A stretch of 64,000 nt of DNA from Streptomyces vilmorinianum (GCF_005517195.1 NZ_CP040244.1:5412001-5476000); one strand, 5' to 3'. Counted from the first letter of the stretch, positions 53,905-62,155 are shown. Numbers and translations are program-made. The notes: a model not told the origin generated them from the letters alone.

Positions 53905-54031
53905 GCACTGATCGTCCCTTCGGTGTGGCGGTGCCGTTCGCGGGAGTGGAGCAGTGCCACTGATGTCAGGAACATGATCAATTGTCAAGGGCGCCATCTC
54001 AGTGTCAGGACGACGCCGGCGGGCCGCCGCC

Positions 54032-54106
54032 GGCACCGCCACCGGCACCCTGATCCAGCTCTACTCCTGCTGGAGCGACAGCAACCAGCGCTGGACCCGC
54101 ACCTGA
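54032..54106 (+). pseudogene. Fragment of a ricin-type lectin domain
   Basis: Translates as TATGTLIQLYSC followed by WSDSNQRWTRT and a stop; the QxW motif (QRW) and LIQLYSC match the last beta-trefoil repeat of ricin-B-like domains. No start or upstream domain remains within 53905-54030, which otherwise shows nothing. Remnant only. Confidence 0.5.
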
Positions 54107-54301
54107 CACACGCCGCGGCTTCCCCCACCCTCCTCAAGAACATCGCTGGTGGTCGTCGAGTCACCGCCGTGGTGGTGGCGGCGCTCCGCTCGGCCGCCAC
54201 CGATGGGTGGTCGAAAGGACCGTGTCCCGGCCGGCCGGCTGACGACGGCAACGATCCGGCTGGATACGCTGGCCCGTCATGGCCGGCTGAAAGGTGCCGT
54301 G

Positions 54302-54600
54302 ATGAGCCAGTACTTCGACATCGGCGACGAGACGCTGTGGAACCCGTCCAATGGAGCTTCTCGCATGTTCCAGCGCCAGGTAGCGGTCTTCGAAGCGGAG
54401 CTGGAACTCCCTTCGGGCATCGGTCCGATGGAGAACGACGAGTGCCAGATCAGCCCCGATACCTTCGAAACCTTCGTCAACGCCCTCCTGGCGACGCACC
54501 GAAGAACGAGCCACGCCATCTGACTCGCGCTCTCCGAAGGCTTCACTGCCACCGTGCTCGTTCTTGCTGAACGCGCCGCGATCAAGGTGGACTGGGCACG
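54302..54600 (+). pseudogene. DUF6086-like gene interrupted by an in-frame TGA
   Basis: The ATG begins a recognisable small actinobacterial family (YFDIGDETLWNPSNGAS, then VAVFEAELELPSGIGP and ENDECQISPDTF). After RRTSHAI (about residue 73) an in-frame TGA at 54521-54523 stops it. The same frame continues with family-like LALSEGFTATVLVLAERA and KVDW. The read-through part then loses similarity. Probably inactive; the family itself has no known function to me. Confidence 0.65.
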
Positions 54601-54736
54601 GCACGGAGCCGCCCTGGAAGCCACCCGGAAGGTCCGTCCCCCCGCTCCCTCGCGGCGCCTAGCGACAGCTGTACACCGAGGAAGAGCGGCGGGCGTTCTC
54701 CCGGCCGGGGTGACCCGGTCCCGCCGGGCCCCGCGC

Positions 54737-55375
54737 TCAGCGTCTGCGGGCGCGGGCCCATCGCACGAGCACACCGGCTGCGGCGCCGGCGAGCGCGATC
54801 CCGGCCAGGCCGGCCACGGACCACCCGACCGCATGGTCACCCCCGTCGCCGGCCGGGCTCGCGGAGGGCGAGGTCGGAGCGGTCGTCACGGGGACGGCCG
54901 AGGGGAAGGCGGAGGACGGTGCCGGTGCGGAGGGGACCGGAGAGGACGTGGTGGGGGTCGTGCGGGGGCCGGGCGGCAGCGGGTCGACCACGGGGACCGA
55001 GATCTCCCCTTCCCCGTGGCCGAGGGAGGGGAAACCCACGTCGACGGTGACCTTCCAGTTGCCGGGGGCGAGGACTTCGGCGGTACTCCAGCCGGTGCGC
55101 GTGCCGGGGTCGCGGACCAGCGGCCACGGTCCCATGGAACGAGATCCGTCGGGGCTGGTCGCGTTCACCGTGGCGGCGACGTTCTCCTCGACGGGGTCCC
55201 CATCGTTCTCCCAGGTGATCTCGGTCGTGACGTGACCGTCTCGCTGGCCGGTCACCACCACCTTGACGGTATCGCCGTGGGCTTGGGCGGTGGTTGGCAC
55301 GGCCAGGGCCTGGGCGAAGAGCATGAGCAGGAGGCCGAGGCCCGTGCCGGCACGGAAAGCGGGGTGTGTACGCAT
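54737..55375 (-). CDS. Secreted, membrane-anchored protein of unknown function
   Basis: 212 residues. Signal peptide about 1-30 (LGLLLMLFAQALAVPTTAQA, then mature AHGD). A beta-rich ectodomain about 32-130 (VVTGQRDGHVTTEITWEND; GNWKVTVDVGFPSLGHGE) is followed by a Pro/Ser/Thr/Ala linker about 135-175. A C-terminal membrane helix about 182-205 ends in basic RWARARRR. The mature N-terminal His followed by an Ig-like sandwich recalls CopC/YcnI-type exported proteins, but no metal-site set is certain. ATG 55375 gives the best signal peptide. Confidence 0.75.
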   Translation of the reverse strand: MRTHPAFRAGTGLGLLLMLFAQALAVPTTAQAHGDTVKVVVTGQRDGHVTTEITWENDGDPVEENVAATVNATSPDGSRSMGPWPLVRDPGTRTGWSTAEVLAPGNWKVTVDVGFPSLGHGEGEISVPVVDPLPPGPRTTPTTSSPVPSAPAPSSAFPSAVPVTTAPTSPSASPAGDGGDHAVGWSVAGLAGIALAGAAAGVLVRWARARRR

Positions 55376-55515
55376 CGTTGCGGTGCTCCTGGTGCGTGAG
55401 ATGCGGTGTGAACGCATTGCAGAGAGCCGAGGCGTCGGTGGACGGCCGCAGTGGCCGTCCACCGACGCCGGACCGGGTGACCGGGGCCGCCTCGGCCCCG
55501 GTCCGACGGTCGAGG

Positions 55516-57588
55516 TCAGGAGACCTTCTGGACCGTCCATGCCTGTGCCGCACGGCCGTTCGTGCGCTGCAGGTCCAGCAGCCAGCTCCCGTAGTACGGG
55601 CGGTCGCTCACCGTCAGGGCGTAGCCGCCGCTCGGGTCGGTCACGGTGATCGCTCCGTTGCGGCTGGACAGCTTCCACTGCTGCGTGGGGGCGTTGCCGC
55701 ACGGCTGTTGGGCGACCCACATGCCCGCGGCGGGGGCGCCGCCCGTCTGCAGGCACTTGCCGGAGACGGCGGAGCGGATGCGGACGAGTCCGTTGCCGGC
55801 GTCGTCGAACAGCCACTGTTGCTGGGCGTAGCCGTTGGCCCGCGCTCCGACGAGCACCGTGCCGTCGGCGGAGCGTCCGCCCCAGACCTCGGCAGCCATG
55901 CCGGTGCCCGCGTTACCGAGGGTGTAGCGGGTGCCGGGGGTGGTCGTGCCACCGCCCGCGTCGGCCGTACGGAAGGAGGTCGTCCTTCCGGCCCCGCTGT
56001 CACGGCCGGACCGGTCGCGGACCGAGACGGCGACTTGGTACTCGGTGCCGGGTCGGAGGTTGTAGATGCGCAGTGTCTGCGTCTGAACCCAGGTCAGGTG
56101 CCTACCGTTCAGCAGGACCTGGTACCAGGCGGCGCCGTCGACCCTGGGCCAGCTCGCGACAGCGGCAGTGGACTGTATCTGACTGATCGTCACTGCCGGT
56201 CCGCCGGTGGGTTGCCTGGTGGGCGTCGGCGTCGGGGTGGGCGTCGGGCTGGGGTTCGGGTCGGGGGTGGCACCGCCCTTGGACCGCATCAGGAACTGGT
56301 TGTCGGCCATGTTCCAGTGTGTGGCCAGATAGCTGCCGGACTTGGGGTTGGTGTGGAAGTAGTCGTCGTGATTGCAGTCCAGGATGTTCTCGGCCGCCTG
56401 GTTGGAGCACACGTACCGCATCCGGGGGTAGTACGGGGTGTCCGAGTAGCACATGACGTCGTACTCGTCCGTGCAGTGCGCGCCGCGACTGGTGTTGGGT
56501 GCGCTGTTGTTGACCGCGCCGAGGTTGTGTCCCAGTTCGTGCGCCGCGGTGTGACCGCCCCAGCAGCCGGCGTCAGTACGCCCGTAGGAGGGACCGAAGT
56601 TGCTCTGGTTGTTCTGGCCCGGTCGTTCGTCACCGGCGAAGGTGCCGATGCCGCAGTAGACCTTGGTGTCCGCGAAGATCATGTACTTGCGATCGCGGCG
56701 GTCGAGGCCCTTGCCGGCGAGCGCCCTGTTGGTCGCGCTGAATTCGGAGAGCGCGGATGCCGGGAGCTCGATGTTGAGCACGGTCGGCGTGCAGTCGGCG
56801 GCCGTCACGTAGCGGATGTGCCGTACACCGCCGGTTTCCTTGGCGCTCGTTGCGTAGATGAGGTCGGCGTCGGCCGCCCACTTGCGGAACGAGGCGACGT
56901 ACTCGGCGTACCGGTCACGGTCGGGGCCGTGCACGTACACGACCTGCACGCGGTTGCCGGTGCTTCCGTCGCCGTCACACTGGACGGTCTGGCCCGCGGG
57001 GCCCGCGGCGACGGCCTGGCCGGCGGACGAGGCAGCCGGCTCCGGGGCCGCGGCGGCCGCGGTCCTGGCACCTTCGGCGTCGGCGGCGGGCGCGTCCTGA
57101 GGGCGCCCGGCGCCCTCCGTGACGGCCGCATCCCCGGACGCGGGCTTCGCCGGGTCGGCCGCGGGGGCCTTGGTGATCACGGCGGGAGCCACGTCCGCCT
57201 TGATGTTCACGCCCTTCGGCGGAGCGTCGGGCCCATGGGTGCAGAGTCCGGCGTCGGTGCGGTAGACGCCTGTGCAACGGTCGCCCTTGGCAGCCGCCTT
57301 GAGTCCGTCGTAGACCATGCCACGCCGGGTGTCGTTGACGGGCTTGCCGACGATGGGCTCCGGCTCCTCGTCCCTGGCCGGGACGGCGGCCGGCGCGAGG
57401 GTGTCCGTCGCGGCTCCGGCCTGCGCGGGTATGCGTGCCTGTGCGGGCGTTCCAGCCCGGGTGTCACCCCCCATGCCCGCGTATGCGACACCTCCCGCGA
57501 TCACCGCCGCCGATGCCACGGCGACGGTGGCGAGTATCAACCCCCTGTGCTTGCGCCGATGTTCGCGCGGTCTGCGATGTCTAGTCAT
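55516..57588 (-). CDS. Secreted metalloprotease-like protein with FN3 and ricin-B lectin domains
   Basis: 690 residues; ATG 57588 with GAGG upstream. Basic N-terminus and membrane/signal segment about 16-38, Pro/Ala-rich linker to about 215, then a metzincin-like protease domain: HELGHNLGAVNN (about 347) and Met-turn-like EYDVMCYSD (about 375). An Asn stands at the third zinc-ligand position (HExxHxxGxxN). FN3 domain about 455-550 and a ricin-type beta-trefoil about 553-690 with QxW motifs (QQW, QQW, QAW). Likely an exported protease targeted to carbohydrate; similar lectin-tailed forms are common in Streptomyces. Confidence 0.85.
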   Translation of the reverse strand: MTRHRRPREHRRKHRGLILATVAVASAAVIAGGVAYAGMGGDTRAGTPAQARIPAQAGAATDTLAPAAVPARDEEPEPIVGKPVNDTRRGMVYDGLKAAAKGDRCTGVYRTDAGLCTHGPDAPPKGVNIKADVAPAVITKAPAADPAKPASGDAAVTEGAGRPQDAPAADAEGARTAAAAAPEPAASSAGQAVAAGPAGQTVQCDGDGSTGNRVQVVYVHGPDRDRYAEYVASFRKWAADADLIYATSAKETGGVRHIRYVTAADCTPTVLNIELPASALSEFSATNRALAGKGLDRRDRKYMIFADTKVYCGIGTFAGDERPGQNNQSNFGPSYGRTDAGCWGGHTAAHELGHNLGAVNNSAPNTSRGAHCTDEYDVMCYSDTPYYPRMRYVCSNQAAENILDCNHDDYFHTNPKSGSYLATHWNMADNQFLMRSKGGATPDPNPSPTPTPTPTPTRQPTGGPAVTISQIQSTAAVASWPRVDGAAWYQVLLNGRHLTWVQTQTLRIYNLRPGTEYQVAVSVRDRSGRDSGAGRTTSFRTADAGGGTTTPGTRYTLGNAGTGMAAEVWGGRSADGTVLVGARANGYAQQQWLFDDAGNGLVRIRSAVSGKCLQTGGAPAAGMWVAQQPCGNAPTQQWKLSSRNGAITVTDPSGGYALTVSDRPYYGSWLLDLQRTNGRAAQAWTVQKVS

Positions 57589-57654
57589 GCGCACCTCAAA
57601 TCCTTGGTCGGAGGAGTGGGTGCGCGGAAGCCTGCCAGATGCCCACGGTGGAGA

Positions 57655-57885
57655 ATTCGGGCAAACGGGAATTGCCGTTGAGATATCAGACCGTTACTTC
57701 CGTATCCGATCTGATGAACAGTCAACTTTCCTAAAAATAAAGCCAGTTGCAGACCTCAACCCGAAAGGTCCAGGCCTTATCGAGAATCTCGTTACCGAAT
57801 CGAGATATACAGGTCGGGTCTATTGACGGCAATTCAGTAAAGGATTCATCTAATTACTACCTCTCGAATTCCCCTCGTCACCAGC
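57655..57885. other. AT-rich island, no firm gene
   Basis: Composition drops to roughly half A+T, unlike the rest of the window. A plus-strand frame reads VEISDRYFRIRSDEQSTFLK and ends TGRVY at 57826, but it has no clear start or RBS and overlaps the upstream region of the metalloprotease gene. Could be a promoter region or a foreign remnant. Confidence 0.35.
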
Positions 57886-58194
57886 CGTGAGGAATCATCT
57901 GCTCCTGCGGAGGGGCCAGGCCGACCGCCTCCGAACGCATCCACTCAACTACCCCGGTACGAGGGGACCTTCAGCGATCACAGCCGAGGGCGGGAAGCCT
58001 GTCGCCGGGTCCCCGACTCGGTCGAGGTGAGCTCCGCAGTGACTACGAGACCTCGACACCCGGGGCGGATGCGGCGGCGACGGACGGGCCGAACTGCAGT
58101 CCGCCCCGGAGAATCCCAACTCTCCCTGGAAACATCGAAACACGAAGCTGTGACAGCGCAGCCCCGAAGACCGGTACCCTCCAGCGCGAGCGCG

Positions 58195-58420
58195 CTCACC
58201 ACTCGGAGTCGCCGGCACCCTCCAGGCGATCCGCGAGAGCGGGTCGGCAAGCGGGGAGTCTCCGCTCACGTGGAGAGGGCCGCGCAACGGCAGATCAAGC
58301 GCGACAACCTGGACGAGCTGATCGCCGACTTCGACAAGACCCACGGCCCCGCCGACCCGGAAGCCGTCGCCGCCAAACGAGCCAAGCTCACCGGGGCACC
58401 GCCTCCGGCGCCGGGGCGGC
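58195..58420 (+). pseudogene. Decayed VapB-like antitoxin
   Basis: One frame reads GVAGTLQAIRE, then a frameshift at about 58230 continues as RVGKRGVSAHVERAAQ, RQIKRDNLDELIADFD, KTHGPADPEAVAAKRAKL. VSAHVERAAQRQ and LDELIADF are typical of ribbon-helix-helix-like antitoxin C-termini. Near the end it is again out of frame with the expected stop overlapping the toxin start (GTGA at 58424). Likely inactive. Confidence 0.5.
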
Positions 58421-58423
58421 GGC

Positions 58424-58821
58424 GTGAGCGGCGCGCTCATCCTGGACAGCGAGGGCCTCGCCAAGGCCGTACAGCGCGACCGTGAGGTACACGAGTGGCT
58501 CACCGCCGCCCGCGACACCGACCTTCCGGTGATCACCTCCGCAGCGGTGCTTCTCGAGGTGATCCACCCCCGGATCAACGACGCCGCGCTGAAGTGGACG
58601 CTCTCCCTGATGCGGATCGAGCCCGTCCCCCTGGCCCTCGCTCAGTCCGCCGCCGCCCTGCTGCGTACGTCCGGGCTCCACGGCCACAAGCACGCCATCG
58701 ACGCCACGCGCTGCGCCACCGCCCTCGCCCAGCCAGGCCGCGTCACGATCCTGACGTCCGACGTCGAGGAATCACCACGCTCGCCGCCGACCACCGCCGC
58801 GTGACCGCCGAGAAGATCTGA
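58424..58821 (+). pseudogene. PIN-domain (VapC-like) toxin with C-terminal frameshift
   Basis: GTG start; ALILDSEGLAKAVQRD holds the first acidic residue, PVITSAAVLLEVIHPR the second (Glu), and GHKHAIDATRCATALA the third (Asp). After VTILTSDVEE the frame shifts by one base: the neighbouring frame continues with the expected ITTLAADHRRVTAEKI and stops at 58821. Most of the RNase fold is intact, but the last strand is replaced, so activity is doubtful. Confidence 0.7.
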
Positions 58822-58946
58822 CCCCCAGCCACCTCGGCGTCGCCTGCTTCCGCTTGGCCGGACTTGCGGAAGCTGGGCGCGCACGCGTCCGCCCGCGGTG
58901 TGAAGCGACGGCGGTCGGCGGATGTCCGCCCGCCGTCGTCGCCGTG

Positions 58947-59213
58947 TCAGGCGAGTGTGAGGAACAGCTTCTCGAGTTCCTGCTCGCTCATCGGGGGCGC
59001 GCCCTCCTCGCTCTCGGCGAGGCACTGGCGCATGCCGCTGGCCACGATCTTGAATCCGGCCCGGTCGAGGGCGCGGGAGACGGCGGCGAGCTGGGTGACG
59101 ACGTCCTTGCAGTCGCGGCCCGCTTCGATCATGGCAATGACGCCGGCGAGCTGGCCCTGGGCGCGGCGCAGCCGGTTCAGAACCGCGGTGGCGGCTTCTT
59201 CTTCTACTTTCAC
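58947..59213 (-). CDS. CsoR-family repressor, CstR-like (persulfide-sensing type)
   Basis: 88 residues starting at GTG 59213, which has GAGGAGGAG 5 nt upstream. All-helical DUF156 fold: LNRLRRAQGQLAGVIAMIE (about 12-30). Cys at 35 (GRDCKDVV) and 64 (GMRQC) are kept, 29 residues apart as in CstR, but the CsoR copper-ligand His is Gly60. Two thiols without His indicate sulfane-sulfur rather than Cu(I) sensing. It controls itself and the neighbouring sulfur genes through five ATACCC-N4-GGGTAT sites. Confidence 0.85.
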   Translation of the reverse strand: MKVEEEAATAVLNRLRRAQGQLAGVIAMIEAGRDCKDVVTQLAAVSRALDRAGFKIVASGMRQCLAESEEGAPPMSEQELEKLFLTLA

Positions 59214-59245
59214 CGGGCTCCTCCTCATCGACTGTCGACTCAAGG

Positions 59246-59261
59246 ATACCCCTTGGGGTAT
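59246..59261. promoter_or_regulatory. CstR/CsoR operator 1
   Basis: ATACCCCTTGGGGTAT, a perfect palindrome, 32 bp before the repressor's GTG: autoregulation. Confidence 0.85.
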
Positions 59262-59310
59262 GACGCTCAGGAGTGTGCGGCCGGCTCCCGGGAGCCTACC
59301 TGGGGCGGGT

Positions 59311-60216
59311 TCATGTCGGTTCGCGGGCGGTGTGCCCCCTCACCGCCCCGGCCAGGTGACCGGCGGCGAACTCCTGCGGGTCGCGGGCGTCGACCACCAC
59401 GGCACCCAGGCCGCGGCGGGCGGCGAACTCCTCGATGGACAGCGGCCGGGGCGCTGCGGCCGGGTCGAACAGCTGCCGCTCGCGCCGGTTGAGGTCGGCG
59501 TCGTAGGCGAAGTAGCCCGGAGCCGCCGACTGGCCGGCGGTGACCAGGGCCACGAAGTCGTCCTGGCTCATGGGGGCGCAGGCGTAGTTGGTGGCGCGCT
59601 GCTCGCCGATGGTGGACTGCTTCTCGGTGGAGAGGTTCTTGCCGCACGCGGACCCGGCGCCGTGGGCGGGGAAGACCCGCACCTCGTCCGGCAGGCTCAT
59701 CAGCTTGTTCTGGACGCTGTCGTGCAGCATCGCGCCCAGCGTCTCCGCGGTCACGCCGACGGAGGCGAGCAGGTCCGGGCGGCCCACGTCCCCGATGAAG
59801 AGGGCGTCGCCGGTCAGGACTCCGTACGGGACGGAGTCGTCGGCGTGCTCGTACACCAGGACGCTGATCGACTCGGGGGTGTGTCCCGGCGTCTCCATGA
59901 TCTCCAGGGCGACGTCGCCGAGAACGATGCGCTCCCCCTCGGCCAGCCTGCGGATCGGGTACTCCGTCTCCGCCCGCCGGCCGTAGCCGATCCACGCACC
60001 CGTGCGGGCGGCCATCTCCAGGTGCCCGGCGACGAAGTCGGCGTGGAAGTGGGTGTTGACGACGCCCACGACGGTGAGGCCCCGGGCCTGTGCGTCGGCC
60101 AGGTACTCGGAGACGTCACGGCGGGGGTCGACCACCACGGCCCGACCCGTGGCCTCGTCGGCGATCATGTACGACGCCTGCGAGAGGCAGTCGAGGTAGT
60201 ACTGCGCGAAGAACAC
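59311..60216 (-). CDS. Persulfide dioxygenase-like MBL protein with truncated rhodanese domain
   Basis: 301 residues, GTG start with AGGGAGG upstream. MBL domain about 1-235: NTHFHADFVAGH (about 54), TPGHTPESISV (about 108), TGDALFIGDVGRPDL (about 133) and VFPAHGAGSACG (about 185), the ETHE1/persulfide dioxygenase signature. It oxidises glutathione- or other low-molecular-weight persulfide to sulfite using Fe(II). A rhodanese domain begins at about 258 (AVVVDARDPQEFAAGHLAGAV) but ends abruptly at 301, before the catalytic Cys loop; usual relatives are about 460 residues. Confidence 0.85.
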   Translation of the reverse strand: MFFAQYYLDCLSQASYMIADEATGRAVVVDPRRDVSEYLADAQARGLTVVGVVNTHFHADFVAGHLEMAARTGAWIGYGRRAETEYPIRRLAEGERIVLGDVALEIMETPGHTPESISVLVYEHADDSVPYGVLTGDALFIGDVGRPDLLASVGVTAETLGAMLHDSVQNKLMSLPDEVRVFPAHGAGSACGKNLSTEKQSTIGEQRATNYACAPMSQDDFVALVTAGQSAAPGYFAYDADLNRRERQLFDPAAAPRPLSIEEFAARRGLGAVVVDARDPQEFAAGHLAGAVRGHTAREPT

Positions 60217-60244
60217 GGAAACCTCCCTAAAAGATGACCCGGAT

Positions 60245-60260
60245 ATACCCTGGGGGGTAT
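60245..60260. promoter_or_regulatory. CstR/CsoR operator 2
   Basis: ATACCCTGGGGGGTAT, 28 bp upstream of the persulfide dioxygenase start. Confidence 0.85.
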
Positions 60261-60316
60261 CCGAGAGGTCAAAAGGTGGCCCGCCCCCGAAGGGGCGGGT
60301 GCGTGAGCGAGGAAAG

Positions 60317-60643
60317 TCAGACCGACCCCGGAGCGGACCCCGCCATCACCGGGCGACCACTGTCGACCCAGCCCCGAGTCCCGCCGGCTACGGAAAGGGC
60401 ATCCAGGCCGGCGACGGCGAGCCGGTCCGCGGCCCGCTGACTACGGTTGCCGCTCGCACAGATCACGTATACCTGGCGCCCCCTGGGCACATGAGGCAGA
60501 GCGGCGGCCGGCGCGGACAGCGGAGCGAGTCGCGCACCAGGCACATGTCCCGCGCGGTATTCCTCCGGCTCGCGCACATCGATAACGACAGCACCGGCAC
60601 TCCAGGCGACGGCAAAGGTCTCCAGGTCAACTTCACGAGCCAT
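60317..60643 (-). CDS. Single-domain rhodanese
   Basis: 108 residues. VVIDVREPEEYRAGHVPGA (about 20) and the active loop VICASGNRSQRAA (about 75) with the persulfide-carrying Cys. Moves sulfane sulfur between thiols; may feed or drain the persulfide dioxygenase. ATG with GGAGGTGAA upstream. Complete length for the family, thus may compensate for the truncated rhodanese of the neighbour. Confidence 0.9.
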   Translation of the reverse strand: MAREVDLETFAVAWSAGAVVIDVREPEEYRAGHVPGARLAPLSAPAAALPHVPRGRQVYVICASGNRSQRAADRLAVAGLDALSVAGGTRGWVDSGRPVMAGSAPGSV

Positions 60644-60662
60644 GGGCGGGATTCACCTCCAG

Positions 60663-60678
60663 ATACCCCCCTGGGTAT
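60663..60678. promoter_or_regulatory. CstR/CsoR operator 3
   Basis: ATACCCCCCTGGGTAT, 19 bp upstream of the rhodanese ATG. Confidence 0.85.
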
Positions 60679-60718
60679 TACGCTCTCGACCGTAGGGTCG
60701 ACCGACAGACCCTGTCAA

Positions 60719-60734
60719 ATGCCCCCACGGGTAT
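60719..60734. promoter_or_regulatory. CstR/CsoR operator 4 (one mismatch)
   Basis: ATGCCCCCACGGGTAT in the divergent region between rhodanese and thioredoxin genes; differs from the consensus at one arm base. Confidence 0.6.
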
Positions 60735-60798
60735 GTGACAGCAAACCGAGCCCCAGAGCGCGGAACAAACCCACCCGAGTCTCGGTTGAATCCGACAT

Positions 60799-60814
60799 AT
60801 ACCCCCTAGGGTAT
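60799..60814. promoter_or_regulatory. CstR/CsoR operator 5
   Basis: ATACCCCCTAGGGTAT, 20 bp upstream of the thioredoxin start. Confidence 0.85.
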
Positions 60815-60834
60815 ATGAGAGGAGAGTGGAACCC

Positions 60835-61212
60835 ATGCCGACCATTGAGCTGACCAGGGAAAACTTCGAGGACACCGTCACAGGCTCGGAGATCGTGCTG
60901 ATCGACTTCTGGGCCGAGTGGTGCGGACCGTGCCGCATGTTCGGCCCCGTCTACGAGAGGGCCGCCGCGCACCACCCGGACATCGTCTTCGGCAAGGTCG
61001 ACACCGAGGCGCAACCGGAACTCGCCGGCGCCTTCCAGATCTCCTCCATCCCCACCCTGATGGCCGTCCGCGACCGGACCGTGCTCTACGCACAGCCCGG
61101 CGCACTGCCTCCGCAAGCCCTGGAGGAACTGATCACCAGGATCCGGTCGGTCGACATGGACGACGTACGCAGACAGGTCGGCCGCACGGCTGAGCGTGCG
61201 CGGCGCGGTTGA
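60835..61212 (+). CDS. Thioredoxin
   Basis: 125 residues. Active site FWAEWCGPCRMFGPV (WCGPC, about 30) and cis-Pro SSIPTLMAV (about 75). A C-terminal extension of about 15 basic residues follows the fold. ATG 60835 chosen over GTG 60826, because the AGGAG lies about 10 nt before the ATG and too near the GTG. Regulated with the sulfur genes, so probably reduces protein or small-molecule persulfides. Confidence 0.93.
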   Translation: MPTIELTRENFEDTVTGSEIVLIDFWAEWCGPCRMFGPVYERAAAHHPDIVFGKVDTEAQPELAGAFQISSIPTLMAVRDRTVLYAQPGALPPQALEELITRIRSVDMDDVRRQVGRTAERARRG

Positions 61213-61277
61213 CGCACCGGACATGGCGGCGCGCCGTGGCGCACGGACTCGCACACCGGCCCCGGGAGGTGAAGACC

Positions 61278-61535
61278 ATGCCCTACGACCGCACCGTCAA
61301 TCCCGCCGGAACCTTCGACGAGACGGTGGAGGCCGTCCGCCGCGCCCTCGCCGACCAGGGCTTCGGCATCCTGACCGAGATCGACGTCCAGGTGATCGTG
61401 CAGGCGGTCGACCCCTCCACCATGGTCACTTTCACCGGCGTCGACGCCATGGCCCCGGTCGCGGACGAGGCGGCGCGCCGCCTGGACGCCGCACGGTACG
61501 CCCCGACGTGCCACCCCCGACCCGGCCGGTGGTGA
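61278..61535 (+). CDS. DUF302 protein with internal deletion
   Basis: 85 residues; GGGAGGTGAAG precedes ATG 61278. The N-terminal half (FDETVEAVRRALADQGFGIL, TEIDVQ) is typical DUF302. It then jumps to VIVQAVDPSTMVTFTGVD, which corresponds to the family's C-terminal strand. The usual middle (about 45 residues with the GACNP and LLPCN motifs) is absent although the frame is kept. Probably non-functional or altered. It lies 65 bp after the thioredoxin gene and shares its operator. Confidence 0.7.
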   Translation: MPYDRTVNPAGTFDETVEAVRRALADQGFGILTEIDVQVIVQAVDPSTMVTFTGVDAMAPVADEAARRLDAARYAPTCHPRPGRW

Positions 61536-61798
61536 ATCCCCATGTCTACCAAGTACGGGAACGGAGTTGGCCGGCGTGCCGCGCTCTTCCTGGTGGGGGC
61601 CGCGACGAGCCGGCTCCCGGCGGGATGCGGCGCGATGATGGAGGCACGGACCGACCGTCGGCCCTGTGCGGGAACCATCAGAGCACACACGACGATGGTG
61701 AGCCTGCCGCGCATCACCACTGTCGCTCTCAACCGCCTGGCTCCGTTTTCCCCACGCACCGCTCAGGTGGCGGGCGGCCGCGAGAAGGGAGACGCATC
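61536..61798. other. 263-bp gap, no gene seen
   Basis: Contains no family-like frame and no ATACCC-N4-GGGTAT site. An RBS-like GAGAAGGGAG precedes the next gene. Confidence 0.5.
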
Positions 61799-62155
61799 AT
61801 GTCGTACGGCACGCAGGTACGGGACGAACTGCGGGCACCCGGCCGTGAGCTGCGGCGCGCGATCCCGCAGGTGTACGAGGGCTACAAACAGCTCCACGAC
61901 AGCGCGCTGGCATCCGGAGCCCTGGACGCCAAGACCAAGGAACTCATCGCGCTGGCCATCGCGGTGAGCAAGGAGTGCGACGGCTGCATCGCCCATCACG
62001 CCCAGGCCGCCGTCCGGCACGGCGCCACCGAGCAGGAGGCAGCTGAGGCGATAGGGGTCGCCATCTTGATGAACGGCGGGCCGGGCACGGTCTACGGCCC
62101 GCGCGCCTTCGCCGCCTTCCGCGAGTTCCAGGAACAGAAGACCACCGCCGCTTGA
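61799..62155 (+). CDS. Carboxymuconolactone decarboxylase/AhpD-family protein
   Basis: 118 residues, all-helical CMD fold. Redox motif ECDGCIAHHAQAAVRHGAT (CxxC then H, about 58) as in AhpD-like alkylhydroperoxidases; VRDELRAPGRELRRAIP at the N-terminus. ATG with AAGGGAG upstream. Found at the end of the persulfide/thioredoxin group, consistent with a thiol-redox role. Confidence 0.88.
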   Translation: MSYGTQVRDELRAPGRELRRAIPQVYEGYKQLHDSALASGALDAKTKELIALAIAVSKECDGCIAHHAQAAVRHGATEQEAAEAIGVAILMNGGPGTVYGPRAFAAFREFQEQKTTAA

